Positions 10,790 to 22,316 of a stretch of 64,000 bases of DNA are shown piece after piece. This DNA is from Laguncularia racemosa (lineage: Eukaryota > Streptophyta > Magnoliopsida > Myrtales > Combretaceae). Every line of letters begins with the position of its first letter. Positions within the stretch are counted from its first letter, which is position 1. The stretch is from contig JBBMOL010000012.1 of the NCBI GenBank assembly GCA_037954665.1, forward strand, positions 2,790,001 through 2,854,000, written 5' to 3'. The position numbers were made by a program, and so were the translations under genes. The notes below the pieces were generated by a model. That model made no database searches. It was not told the DNA's origin and was given only the letters and a program-made list of their open reading frames with translations.

Positions 10790-11333
10790 AACCGTGTATC
10801 GTGCTTGTCACATACACAGTGTTATACACGGCTCGGAGACACGGGTCAAGTATGCGACTGTGTAACTTGTTTGTCGCCTGCCCAGTGTCATACACGGCTT
10901 GGAGACACGGGTCGTGTATGCGACCGTGTATCTTGTTTGTCGCCTGCCCAGTGTCATACACGGCTCGGAGACACGGCCGTGTATTACACCGTGTACTACG
11001 CGTATCTTTTTATTTTCGTTCCGCGTATTTTCCTTTCAAGACTTTGTACGAGGAAGTATAAATACCCTTTTGTAAAAAACGCTAGGGTTACAAATTTTGA
11101 CAGATTTGAATACATATTTTGAGGGTTTTCTCTCTCTTTGTTCTTTGCAAAAGAACTCTTTCGATTTCTTCAATCTAAACGCTTGGGGAAATCATCCTGA
11201 TAACTTAGGTTTCAATCAACAGGTGTGGTTGGGGTCTAGTTCCGTTCATCACTTGTTCAAGACGATTCTTGGGGATCCGATTTCAAATCACGATCGTCGG
11301 GTTCTAGGTTTAATATACCTAGGGTTCGCATCA
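10477..11333 (+). repeat. Gypsy 3' LTR
   Basis: 857 bp, TG...CA, followed by the target duplication TTGTG at 11334-11338. The polyprotein frame ends inside it at 10789. It includes the same 66-bp array and TATA box as the 5' LTR. Confidence 0.95.
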
Positions 11334-11338
11334 TTGTG

Positions 11339-12487
11339 TTTAATGGTTCGAACACAAAGAACATTAGAAAGAGTAAACGAGCAAGATGAAGTGTTGAGAG
11401 ATGTGGAACCAGTATGAATAATGGGATGTTCAAAACCATCACCAATCATGATTTCATCTGTGCCATCATAAAGATCATGAAGGGCAAGACTGTTGAGATC
11501 AGTTGTGACATGATGGGATGCTCCATTGTCGAGCAGCCAGGAATCATCGAGAGAAGTTGTTTCTGTAGCATATGCTTATGCTTGCTAGGGAGGTGTACCA
11601 TGGGATTGAGCAGGCATGTTGGATCGAGGTGGTGGTCGAGCATGAGGATATTGTTGATGAAATAGTTGACATTATGAGACAACATGTCCTTGTTCATGAC
11701 ACCACTAACATTTTTCAAGGAACGTTCGAGCTAGGCAATATTCCCTAATGGTAGTAGGTCTAGCCAATGGAGTTACAGCAAAGATGAATTGATGAGATAA
11801 AGCGTTGCCAGACTGAGGAACATGATTGTGAGTAGGCCACTGATTTGGGCATGCATTTGAATGGTGCGCAGATGCTAGGAGAATAGAGGCGCTTAAATTG
11901 TGTTGTAGGGAGAGTTCTTTGTTGATGAGATTTTCATGTAGTTCATCAAACGAAATGACTATGCCGCGACTGTTGACAGCGTCTATTGCTAATTGGTAGT
12001 TGTCATTGAGGCCTTCCAAGACTTTTTCAATCAAGTCTTCTTGATCAAGAGGTTTTCCAAGGGCAGTAAGTTCATTAGCATAAGTTTTGATAGATTGCAT
12101 GTAGTCTATGATAGAATTGAGACCTTTAGTGATGTTTTTCAAATTGTCCTTGAGCTATTTGATGTGTCCCCAAGAAGGTCAAGCATATGTGTTAGCGAGA
12201 GTTTTCCATGCCTCGTGAGAAGTTTTTTATTGCTTGATAAGCAGTACAATGTTAAGTGAAAGAGTGCCTACGAGTGCTCCAAACAAGAGTTTATCATGTT
12301 GTAGCCATGTTTGATATGCTAGATTGGGAGTGATAGTGTTGTTGGTTGTGATAGTGGCTAGGGGAGAGGGGTGAGAGCCATCAATGAATTTCTGCAAGTC
12401 ATAGCCAATGAGAATAGCTTTGATTTGGGTTTTCCAAAAGAGATAGTTTGTGGTGGTGAGTTTGATAGAGTTGTGGATTGTGACCAT
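11339..12487 (-). pseudogene. Copia Gag and protease remnant
   Basis: On the minus strand the frame beginning at 12487 gives a copia Gag start (KLTTTNYLFWKTQ, IKAILIGYDL), then a frame change near 12225, then the second Gag half (12142 down to 11705) with QSIKTYANELTALGKPL and a DLIEKVLEGL segment. A degenerate zinc knuckle (WCHEQGHV) lies near 11690. The protease DNGASHHV-type segment is near 11540-11520, and the protein continues to the gypsy insertion. Stops and frameshifts make it non-functional. It is the 5' coding part of the element whose integrase lies at 5404-6130. Confidence 0.85.
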
Positions 12488-12617
12488 GATTAGTGGATTT
12501 GTGGATTCTAAGGTGTTTTAAATAACAGTTAGAATGTCCTCAGTTGCCATGGTGGATTGCAAGTGAATGTTGACAATGATTTGAATGAGATAATGGAAGC
12601 TCAAGTATATGGATCAA

Positions 12618-12629
12618 GCTCTAATACCA
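12618..12629 (-). other. Primer binding site of copia element
   Basis: On the minus strand this reads TGGTATTAGAGC, one mismatch from the usual initiator-Met tRNA site. It marks the 5' end of the copia internal region; the 5' LTR should lie just above it, up to about 12835, but its exact ends cannot be set because no second LTR survives. Confidence 0.75.
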
Positions 12630-13283
12630 TAAAGAGAATGAATAATGAGGACTGTTGGAAGTTTTCCTCATTTCCTTCCATTGATTTGCTACTAATATAT
12701 ACATTGATTACATCCATGATTGTAGGACTGTTAGAACTATGTTCATCTAAGTTACACAATTATAGAAACGGCTAAAACTATTTTACACAAAACTAGAAGC
12801 TAGAAAATTTACTTGTTATGCTGGTCGGTATTAATGTGTATCAATTTTCATCTATATTTCTGAAAAACTTTTAACACATTTAACATATATTATATTTTTA
12901 TTAATCTACCACTCATCATTCAACTTGCATAGGTGATGAATCTTTTTTGTTTTTCTTTCCAGATAGCTTGCCAGCATGATGGTATGTTTTTTTTTTCTCT
13001 CTCTCTCTCTCCCCTTTTGTATTGGAATAATAAGGGCAAAATTCATAATAACGAAAAAAATAAATAAATAAGTAAAACTCGAGAGAATTTCACCAGCACT
13101 TGAGTCATATAGCATGATATAATAGAGTATTATTTCTCGATATTCTTTTGCCACACGTACACGTAGGGTATGTAGAAGCAAAACATTAATATCTCCGTAG
13201 TACAAGTCTATAAGCTTGCACATTTTTTTTATTTAAAAGCTGCTAGCAATTGTCAGAGAACTTCCCTTATCTTGCCATTCGCC

Positions 13284-13784
13284 TTAGTTGACACTGCAAC
13301 AAAATGTACACGAAATTAAATTAATCAGTACACAGTCCTCACCAAAATAAAATTAAGTAAAACCTTATTAATAAAATGTGCAATATATCAAGAAGAAAAA
13401 ATTTAATAAAATAAAGGCTAGAGGGATTTACTTGTTACAGTTGGTGGAGGGGCTTATATTGTAAGGGATGCTAACACCACATTTTTTAGGGATTCCTGAA
13501 ACAACTCCGTAATTGACACCGGAAATTCTGGCAGCAGCGGATTTCAAGCACTGGCAAATAGCTTGACGGTCGGCCTTGGTCTTCGCGGCAGCAAGGAGGG
13601 ACTTAATTCCATTGCAGCAACCTGCTGGTGGGGCTCCAGCACCGGGTCCCTTGGCATAAGGAATGCAAGGTCCTAAGGAACTGGCCACCTGACCACAAGT
13701 AATCGCTGCTTGAACTTTAGGTGTGGATACTATCATGCACACAAGCGCCACACACACAAGCTTAAAAAATGCAGAATTAGCCAT
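13284..13784 (-). CDS. Type 1 non-specific lipid transfer protein, copy B (2 exons)
   Basis: This is a second complete lipid transfer protein gene. Exon 1 is 13784-13432, the intron 13431-13294 (138 bp, GT-AG) and exon 2 13293-13284, giving 120 residues ending TNCNNVN. The signal peptide, eight cysteines, TKADR and PYNIS motifs are as in copy A. Exon 1 differs from copy A at three bases: two change Lys to Asn (residues 58 and 117) and one is silent. The intron differs at about 13 positions, nearly all in its distal part. The TATA box and reading frame are intact, so it is probably expressed, unless the retrotransposon cluster ~450 bases downstream of its stop silences it. Role as for copy A: extracellular lipid binding and transfer. 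Confidence 0.95.
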
Positions 13785-13851
13785 TCTTAATAGCTAAAAA
13801 CAAAAATATTCCTAGAAGTTTGGATGAATACAAGCGGTGTTGGTATTGTGC

Positions 13852-13858
13852 TTATATA
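13852..13858 (-). promoter_or_regulatory. TATA box of lipid transfer protein copy B
   Basis: A TATATAAG box on the minus strand, about 70 bases upstream of the ATG at 13784, is conserved with copy A. Upstream sequence to about 14500 is also shared, so the two genes have closely related promoters. Confidence 0.6.
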
Positions 13859-14560
13859 GGGAAATGAGGGGGACTAGAAGCAGGACAAGGGGTGTAAAGT
13901 GGATGGATGAGGAGAGTTCAGTTGGGCATTCAGTTTGGGTGAGATTCAATGGTTGGTGTGATTTTTTAACGCCTACTATTACTGTACAAATATATTACCA
14001 AGAATTCAATTGTTATTGACAAGAACCTAATTTGAATAGTCTACCATGAAAGCATTATCAATTATGTCCATGTAGATGTGTCATTTTCTGTCATTGCTCA
14101 ATTAGTTGTCCATGTTTTTCAAGATATAATTAGCTTACCTACATCATGGTACGGAAATAAAAGTTGAAAACGCTGTCCGACGTTGTATTTTCCATCTTTT
14201 GTTTTTAGGTCTCTAAGTTGTTTTTCTTCTTTTTTTTTTTTTTTTTGTGTGTGTAGAATAACTCTTGCTAGTGACGTCGGTTAGGGTTTGTTTACCATCA
14301 GCTTAAATCTTTGTTCAAAACTTTGAAAGGAATTAGCAATGAGCCGTTAATTGCGCCATCAATCATTAGTGTATTAAATTAACAACTTAAAAAAATCCCA
14401 GGAAATAAGCATTTCCTAATCTATATTTAATATGGAAGGACGTCAAATAAATAAATAAATAAGAGTCCACGGGCATGCAACTCTATACATAGCACGACAC
14501 CAAGTTTTTCTAAAAAATACGAGAAATGCTGTGGTAGATTTCTCAAAAAAAAAAAAACAC

Positions 14561-15840
14561 TTATATGAAACAAATATTACTTGCAAAATAAAAAAAGTTA
14601 CAATTATATTTTGCAACGCATGCATGATAGGTAGGTGTTTCTCCAGTGTTAAGAATGGGAAGAAGCTTTGAGACGAACATCAAATCACTTTCATTTGTCC
14701 ATGTATTTAGATTCAAATAAAAACATACAAAGAAAATAAATTCGATGCCTTGTATTGCAAAAGCTTCACTTTCCCGGCACTGGCACATGAAAATTTTTTA
14801 TTAGATCTATTTGAAAGTCAATCGTGACTCGTAATAAAGTCTTCTAAGTTAGGCCCGCAAAGTGCTCTAAAGGGAAAATTACAAGATGATAAGGTAATTG
14901 TAGGTGCATACGGCATGTGAGGACAGCTATTGGTGCATACCCAAACAAACCAAAGTTGTGGTGAAAATTAAAATTTAGGGTATTCCCTTTTTCTTTTTCT
15001 TTTTTTCTCCAAACACAATGCCCTGTATAAAGCTGTGATTTGTGAACTTTACTGTAGCCACTCATAGGATGCTATTTGGATCGAATTTCTACTATTGCTA
15101 CCTATAATTCTTCTTTCAAAGCTGTATAAGGTTTTTATTTAATATTCAAAACCTACTTCATTAAGGGTGTTATAAACCTACAATCCAACACCTTAATCCG
15201 TCATTACAATTTATGCCAAAAACCTTTAGGTAAAATAAATAAATAAGGTATCAACAAGACTGTAATTTATTTTTGCTATTCATGAAAACATTAATTAAGA
15301 ATAAACCGATAACATGTTATATAACCGTATAAATTATTTATAAGAAAATAACAAATGTATTAAATATAACCGCTTATAATTACAACTTTTATAAAATAAT
15401 CTCATAATGATATTATTAAATCACCAATCAAAATAAACTTGATTAAATCAAACTTAAAAACTATTGCAATAGAAATTCAATATCTATTCTAAACATTCAT
15501 CAAAATTAACTAAAATTTAATTTATCTTTTTCCTCAATTATACCCATAACTACAAAGAAAAAAAATTTATCAAATAGATTTAAAAAGATATAAGACTAAG
15601 GGATATGAATATAGTTGAGAAGTGAAATAGTAAGATTAAACCATAGAGATATAATTACAGTTACTTAAACTATGACAAAAAAAAAAAAAAACAAAAATTA
15701 TTTTTTAATATAATGTGACCAGTCAATAAGTCATGATCCTTAATTTTTAAAATTTAAGCAGTAGCAAAAACAAAACAATACCATCGAGAAGTGGAGGAAA
15801 GGAGCATGAGGGACTAGATGCAGGGAGAACTCAAAAGCAG
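14561..15840. other. Intergenic AT-rich DNA; no gene seen
   Basis: This lies between the lipid transfer protein duplication and the 3' end of RRS1. Short open frames on both strands have no recognisable similarity. The stretch 15230-15720 is especially AT-rich. RRS1 3' untranslated sequence probably begins near 15850-16017. Confidence 0.6.
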
Positions 15841-16017
15841 CAAATAGGAACTACAAATTTTCACTCGGAAAACGATATTACATTAATTCAGAGGAAAATA
15901 ATCTGGCCTTGCATGTAGGAACAAGCAAGCCCTTTCTATGACAAAAATTTCGCATCCTAACAAAAACTTGTAGCATGTAATTCAAAAATCTACAAGCATA
16001 TAATTTGGACAATTTAC

Positions 16018-19000
16018 TTAAGACTTTCCCTTCTTTGATGATCCTTTCTTAACACCTTTCTTTTGCACTTTCTTGTTTGGCTTCAATTTGCTAGAGGTTG
16101 AAGATGAACCCCCCTTCTGAGCTCTTCGTTTTTTCTCTTTCTTCACGTTGTACATGGTTACAGCCTGCGGTAATCAACATAATCAAAAATCTTTTAAAGC
16201 TTTAAATGCCAACTCATTATGTGATGCACCACAAACTAACTGCAGAGAGAGGAGTTGATATAAGGAAGTCACTCCCACCTTATCGACATTAAGTATGTCA
16301 TGGGAATTCTTAGAGATTATCTTGTTCAGAATTCTACTTGTTTGCTCCTTTTCTTTAGAACCTGCACCGGTTCCTTCCGCAACTGGTAGGAACTGGATAA
16401 AGGATGAAAAATTAAGGACATACAACAATACAGGAAAAAATTATTAAAGAAATTAAAGAATATAACAGACTCACAGAGCTTATCTAGAATACAGACCTTA
16501 CGATATTTATGATCATGCTTTGCCTTCTTTTCTCCAGGAAGCTTCTTATCAAACTTCCCACCACTAGCTGTTGCAGTACCTGCTATTCCAGCAACACTAC
16601 CGAGTTCATCTCTACCAAGTTTCTTCGGGGCAGCCTGAGTTCCTGTTATTGGCAATGCTGTAGCAGCTAGTTGAACATGACTGCAAGATTTTAATTAGAG
16701 GAAGTGAATTCTTTAATTTTTATCACCTTTTTAAAACCATATGGACTTAATTATTAGGCCACAAATAGGGAGCATCTATATGAACTGAATAACACAGAGA
16801 AAACCGCAAGCATACATTTCTAGCTACTTGCACAGGGAGGCGTCACTCTACAGATGGACTATTTTTCCGCAGAAAAGAGAAAGAATAGTACTAATCTAAC
16901 CAGCTTCAATTCTTCTGAAGTAGTTATAGTAAGGTTGGATGGCATAGCAGAATCAGAAGAAAGACCAAACATCACAGGGAAACTAATGAGAAAGTTCAGA
17001 AAAAATAACCTTGGCAAAGCACCAACTTTTGCTGCTTGTTTTAAGTTTTGCAATCGGTTTTTCTCTTGCTTTTCTACTCGTTTCTTCTTATCAGCTTGTC
17101 TACTGGCAAAAGGATCAGATCCTGGCTCTGCAAACATGATGAAAAAAAATTATGTTAATAATAGATCAGATGAGTTGTCAGAGAATAAACGCAATGGAAT
17201 TAATCATCTAGAGAGAACCCAAAAAGAACTGCATATTTAATCTGACCAAAATGGTAAATAGGAGCTGAAAGAGCTTCACTACTGGGATTCATTTAATTAT
17301 TACCGTCAGTGGCTTTGGCCTCAATTATTGGTATATCTTTATCATCATTAACACGATCATATCCATAACGTCGTTTCCAGGTGCCTGTCTGCTCATCCCA
17401 CACAACTTTATCTTTCTTACGCTTCTTAATGCCTGAAAAAGAAACAATTAAAGCAACAATCATTGCAAGCTGGACACTCAAGCAAGGATTGACAACAAAT
17501 AACAAGCCCAGTGAATAAGGGCCTAGAGCTTAAAAGATCTAAAAGAAATGATAAACAAGGAGATCTATTAAACAATGAGTTCACTCCAGTGCTATAGATG
17601 AGTCACCTTTCATCTTTGCAAATGTTTCCCATTTTGTTGGAGGTTTAGGCTTCGGCAGCTGAAAAAATAATGTATTGAGCAACCTGATATTAGTGAAATA
17701 CATTCGAAGTCGTAACAATGAAATAAAGATATAAACCTGTGCATATCAGCAAGATGAACAGAATATGATGAGATCAGACATAAGTATCCCAAGATACATG
17801 CAAGAATTACTTCAATTGGCAATTCACTGATATTGTCATCAAATTGCCATCTCTTCCATGACATCTTCTGCAGTGAAATTGCTTCTATAATGACCATTGA
17901 TTGAAGCTGTTTTCCTCCACTGTATGAAAGATAGCTCATGAACATCGTTAACACCTATATGCTAGAAACTCCCTTGGATCACGTAATGAGACCTTCCACA
18001 ATAAAATCCCCACCTAACCAAGATTGGTAGAAAAAGCGATTTCCTTTTTTTTTTCCTTATCTACCTACATATATTGCTAATACAGTGAGAACTCATGTGT
18101 GAGAGAACTTTGAGAACTTTGAAGACAATTTTTGTGAGGAACTTCTGGCAACTATATTTACCCATCTTCTTCTTCTCTTATTATAAAGTATGATAGAATG
18201 AATACTATCATCGCCTCCCCTAACATATGAGATGCAGGCACAAGGATAACACAACAAATGCACAACCTCAATTGCTAGGCAACCACCCTATCAGTACACA
18301 CAGCATTTTAAAGACATACTTAATATACATCCTATGACAATCTCTGGCAACACAACTACCAATCTAAATACACACATCCGCAAAAACAAGAAAAATAATA
18401 CACAACATTAAACCCAAGATGTTCCTAACACTAAACCCATCAACGCCTAAACTACAAAAGAAGTTCAAAAGAACTTTTGCTTCTCAACAATCCACATCAT
18501 GATAAGGAGATGAAAATTTTGTTATTCCTTGAAGAGGAGCCAAATACACATTGTGACAAATATTAATCCAGTTTGGCACTTGATCTGTAGGGAAGTGTTG
18601 ACATATAATAGAACAGCCTATCTTTCAGACAAGCAAAATTTTATGTAGGTAATCAAAAAAGCCTGGTAGCAAACAGAAGCTACAGATACAGATTTTGCAA
18701 AAAGAACTTTCACCTCGGAGGAATAAAAAATGACTTATCCAAGCACTGCCAGTCACTTCACTATTCTCTTCCAAGTTTCAGACCAGAAGAGTGCACAATA
18801 ATACTTTTATGTACCCATGAAGCACAATCATTCAACTCTAGCATAACAATAAAGACAATGTCTTACATGCTTTTCTCTAGGCAACTTCGTTGTGGGTGGA
18901 GGCAGCTTGACTATGGGACCAACCACATCTTCAGTTGAAGGTAAGTTGAAAAGAGCATTTGCAACTGCCTGAACCAGATCTCTCCCTTTCTCCAGACATT

Positions 19001-20737
19001 TTTCAATTAACTCCTCCCTGATGATTAAAGATACATAAAATGCAAAACTCAATTTCAACAAGTGTATTTTGCCACAGGCTAGAAATCACAAATGCACTAA
19101 TCATTAGATTTTTGGATAATCAATTCCCTAGCAATTCTGTTTTCTTTTTCTATTATTACACCAAACATTACTTGCAAAATTATTATAACTATCAAGAGTT
19201 CTTTTCACACAGAAAATCCAAAAAAGAGAGCAGAAAACTATTCTTATTATCATGAAAGTGCCTGAGATAACTCTTCATGCTGTAACATGTATCTGAAACT
19301 GAAATGATTTATCAGCATAATTCCAAAAGGGACAAATTTCCAGAAGCATATTCCCAGCTGGTATATCTCTTATAATACCCATGCACATATAACTTTATGA
19401 TGATCAACATCGTGCCTAAACCCCCAGAAGACAGCTAAAGCATCCCACAGGCCACACAGCCATAATTACAATCATTGAATTAACCTTCGTTCAATGAATA
19501 AATCAACACAATCAATCACAGTAGTCCTAGAGGATGTCCTTCAGCACAGCCAAATTCCCCAATAGGAGAAATTTTACATATGCAAACTTACTTTGCAATT
19601 GAAAAAAAAAAAATGACCCGCAAATAGCATAACACTTTATATAAGGTGTATAATCACCTGCATCATGATTAAAATGATCTGGCCAAGGAAAATATCACAC
19701 ATCCACAGGCATGGGTCAAAGACCCTGAGACTTTGAATTGGATCCCATGAAAAGGATATGATAATGATTACCATAACTATTTTTTATTAAGCCAATTGCA
19801 AAGCTTACGGGATTACCAAGCAGAAGTTTGTAAGTACAGCGAGATGAAAGACAAAGCAGAGACTTAACAATTCAAAAAGCACAGTGCAAGGAGAACCATA
19901 TTCTTCTATAAAAGCCCACAAAACCATTTCATAAAGTTCCAATGTGTCAGGAGTTGAGGTACCAAAGATGTCAGGAACAGCATAATTTATTCAAAATCCT
20001 TTCCTTAAAAGTATGATAAAATGTGGAGCCTGTAAATTACGATCTCCAATAGCAAGCCCACCTTTCATCTTCATTTATCAGTAATTTCATTAGCTCTTAA
20101 GCTCTACATGCTCCATATCTATGCTAAAACATTTGCCTCTCATTTTTTTTCTATAATGGAGGGACAGGGCTGTAATTGAAGCAGGAACTCCACACACATC
20201 ACCCACCTACAACCCATAAACAGTACAGCTTGTGCTATGAAGGTAACCCAAGAAATGCGTCCTCCCAATAAGGGAAGTCATAACGTGGTAAATGGGACAG
20301 TTATTACCACGACACATGAACCACGCGCAGGACCAAACTACCTTCATTAGATTTCTTTATCGCAACAGATAGCCCATCTTATAGCGAATTAGACACCTAG
20401 AAGACCGAATCTAACTATGTGGCACATACCAATAAGCCGGTTCCATCACTACTCAGTACCTAACTATTTACTCATATCTCATGCCCGACTCTCACAACAG
20501 AACCTAATACATATATAAACTCAAAATCAGCTTCAAAGATTAAAAATTAACGAAATTAAGCCATATAAATAAGGAAATTGGTCCGAATAAACATAAACAG
20601 TAAATTAGCAATAAGCAATTTGACAAAGAAACTGAAGAAGAGGAGAAAAAGAAAAACCTAGGAGGAAGAGAAGGAAAACTGAAACTAGGGTCATAAGCCA
20701 TTAGATGACCAAGGTCCACTTGCGCTTCGGTCGCCAT
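16018..20737 (-). CDS. RRS1: RRS1 ribosome biogenesis regulatory protein (8 exons)
   Basis: RRS1 is a nucleolar protein that with RPF2 brings 5S rRNA, RPL5 and RPL11 into the pre-60S ribosome. Eight exons with GT-AG borders join in frame: 20737-20658, 19017-18867, 17658-17607, 17432-17304, 17127-17010, 16680-16497, 16392-16279, 16164-16018. They sum to 975 bases, 324 residues plus TAA, close to the known plant length. The start MATEAQVDLGHLMAYDP matches the family. Diagnostic blocks are LFNLPSTEDVVGPIVKLPPP in exon 2, KPKPPTKWE in exon 3, DEQTGTWKRRYGYDRVND in exon 4, ADKKKRVEKQEKNRLQNL in exon 5, ATASGGKFDKKLPGEK in exon 6 and ILNKIISKNSHDILNVDK in exon 7. The C terminus (from about 277) is a lysine-rich basic tail typical of nucleolar proteins. 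Introns 1 and 2 are long (1640 and 1208 bp). No disabling change is seen. Confidence 0.95.
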
Positions 20738-20781
20738 TTTCTCTCTCTCTTTCTTTTTCTCTGTCCCGCTCTTCTCTTGTA

Positions 20782-20910
20782 TTAGGGTTTCTAAATGCTA
20801 AACCCCAACGCAGAAGCTAGATTGGAGAGACAAAGGCTTCCCTTTTTTTCTTTTTTTTTGGGCCGACAATTTCCGCCAGTGTCCAGAAATTGGGCTTCAT
20901 AATGAGCCCA
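20782..20910 (-). promoter_or_regulatory. RRS1 promoter: telo-box plus three site II motifs
   Basis: On the minus strand AAACCCTAA (20790-20782) lies about 45 bases before the ATG. Further upstream are three site II elements: GGCCCA (plus strand TGGGCC, 20859-20864), a TGGGCT on the plus strand (20891-20896) and AGCCCA (20905-20910, TGGGCT on the minus strand). Telo-box plus TGGGCY is a known combination for coordinated expression of ribosomal protein and ribosome biogenesis genes in dividing plant cells (TCP factors bind site II). This fits RRS1 function. Confidence 0.75.
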
Positions 20911-21074
20911 ATCCTTTAGCCCGAATCAGGTAGAAGCCTCTAAAGTGTTGCCCATTTGCAATGCCATTTATTTAGTGATTCGGTTCAATCTCTTGACAAT
21001 ATTGTTGAAAAAAAAAATCTAATTTTTGTGGTAGAGATTCCTCTCCCCCCTCTCCCCGTGGGTCAAACCTTAAA

Positions 21075-22015
21075 ATACACACTCAGAGCACATTTACTTA
21101 AACGCAATAACTATTCCACTACGAGTGGAATAGGTATGACGTTGTTTATTTCACAAAATAACAATTCGCACGAAATTGCAATTCTACAAAATTAAGAATC
21201 ACTATTCCCTCTTTCACTCTCTATAATAGCAATTCAGTACCCTTTTTCCCTAAACACATTACAGTCGTGGACATACGTTTGGCAACTTAAACCCTTTTGC
21301 TCTCGTCGCCGTCAGCCTATCCATCGTCAATTTGAACGTCGATTGGCCTATTGCTGATGGAAATGTCAATGGAAGCATTGATCTACCCCAATCGTCATGC
21401 ATTCAAACATCATCCCTTGCCTTTGTCATTGCTAAAGTCGATCGTAGCTCACCTCCGTCATCACTAGTGGTTGTTGACATAACATCATGTATTATCCCTC
21501 ATCCTTATGCATCTACCATCGTTCTCATCCTCATGCAGCCTCGGGTGGATCTGCCCTCGACCTCATGCATTGCCGATCATCCCTTGCCCCTATTGTCGTC
21601 AAACTCGATCGTCCCTCATTGTGGTCATCACTGACCTTGTCGCAGCTACTTCCATCTAACCCTCCAATCGTGGATCTGCCCTCGTCACCGCCAATCTCGA
21701 TCATGGATCTTCCCTCATCATTGCTGATCTTTACCATCCTTGGCCTTCATCATCACCACTGGTTGTGGAGTTACGCCTCATTTGTTGGTAGAGCTACTGG
21801 TTACTATTAGTGATGGTTTTGCTAACTGGAGTGGAAGTCGTCGGCATTTAAGGATTCTTTCATTGAACCATTTATTATTCCACTCTTATTCCTTCCCTTA
21901 TTTTCCTCAAGTAAACAATATAGTCATAATTATGTTACATATAAGTAAACAACATTATACCAATTCACCTAATAGTTATTCCATTACAACCTTATTCCAT
22001 TCAGCAAAGTAAATG
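21075..22015. mobile_element. Candidate non-autonomous terminal-inverted-repeat element
   Basis: The ends look like imperfect inverted repeats: GAGCACATTTACTT on the left (from about 21086) and the complement of AAAGTAAATGAGCTG on the right (to about 22015), each followed inward by ATTCCA-type motifs (AACTATTCCACT; GTTATTCCATT). The interior (21300-21740) is unlike its surroundings: GC-richer, with diverged repeats of GATC...CTCATGCA...TCATC. No transposase and no clear target duplication were found, so the class is unknown. Confidence 0.4.
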
Positions 22016-22316
22016 AGCTGTCAGGATAATCTTTTTTAAGATACATAACAAGACCCTTTGGGTTTCAAAAAACATTAAATTTTTTATCCCATGTGTACTA
22101 TTATAGCCAGTGATTCACATTTTCCAATGGCATGTTTGTTGAAAAAGGGAATGAGGAAGCATTGATAGGCCTTTTGGTCATGATCCTAAGGCCAGCTCAA
22201 TCGGCCCTTTAAAGGATTAAATTAATATGCTTAAGGATATTTGGGATAAGTATGAAAAATGCATTAATTCTTTAAGATATATTTCATTATATCTTTATAT
22301 AATAAGTGTGGATATC

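Larger units (their letters stand above)
6310..11333 (+). mobile_element. Ty3/gypsy LTR retrotransposon, complete ends, internally deleted
   Basis: This is a 5.0 kb element with two 857-bp LTRs (6310-7166 and 10477-11333), each starting TG and ending CA, a tRNA-Met-type primer binding site (7169-7180), a polypurine tract (10461-10476) and a 5-bp target duplication. By eye the LTRs differ at ten positions, all transitions, with no indels, so the insertion is recent. The single long frame encodes Gag, protease and a truncated integrase; reverse transcriptase and RNase H are missing, so it depends on enzymes from a relative. The integrase end and its readthrough into the LTR recall chromoviruses, possibly the CRM group, but that placement is an inference. 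Confidence 0.93.
3466..12835 (-). mobile_element. Decayed Ty1/copia retrotransposon, host of a nested gypsy element
   Basis: Read on the minus strand, the order is primer binding site (12618-12629), Gag, CCHC knuckle, aspartic protease, integrase, reverse transcriptase, RNase H. That is the copia order. All frames carry stops or shifts. A 5' LTR should lie between the primer site and about 12835. No matching 3' LTR is seen: the RNase H frame runs to about 3480 and then abuts host sequence, so the 3' end is deleted. A gypsy element (6310-11333) interrupts it between protease and integrase. The outer borders are inferred from where the copy A/copy B homology stops; no target duplication could be defined. 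Confidence 0.85.
12836..14560. repeat. Tandem duplication unit, copy B, right fragment
   Basis: This is homologous to about 380-2150 in the same orientation, including the lipid transfer protein gene. The first 180 bases are strongly diverged (roughly a quarter of positions), whereas the segment from about 13085 onward is much closer. Homology ends in a poly-A tract near 14557. Confidence 0.85.

Noticed and set aside
21332..22012. Overlapping plus-strand frames of 90-107 residues
   Set aside because: The sequence is repetitive, lies inside a candidate transposon, is open in several frames at once, and has no recognised domain.
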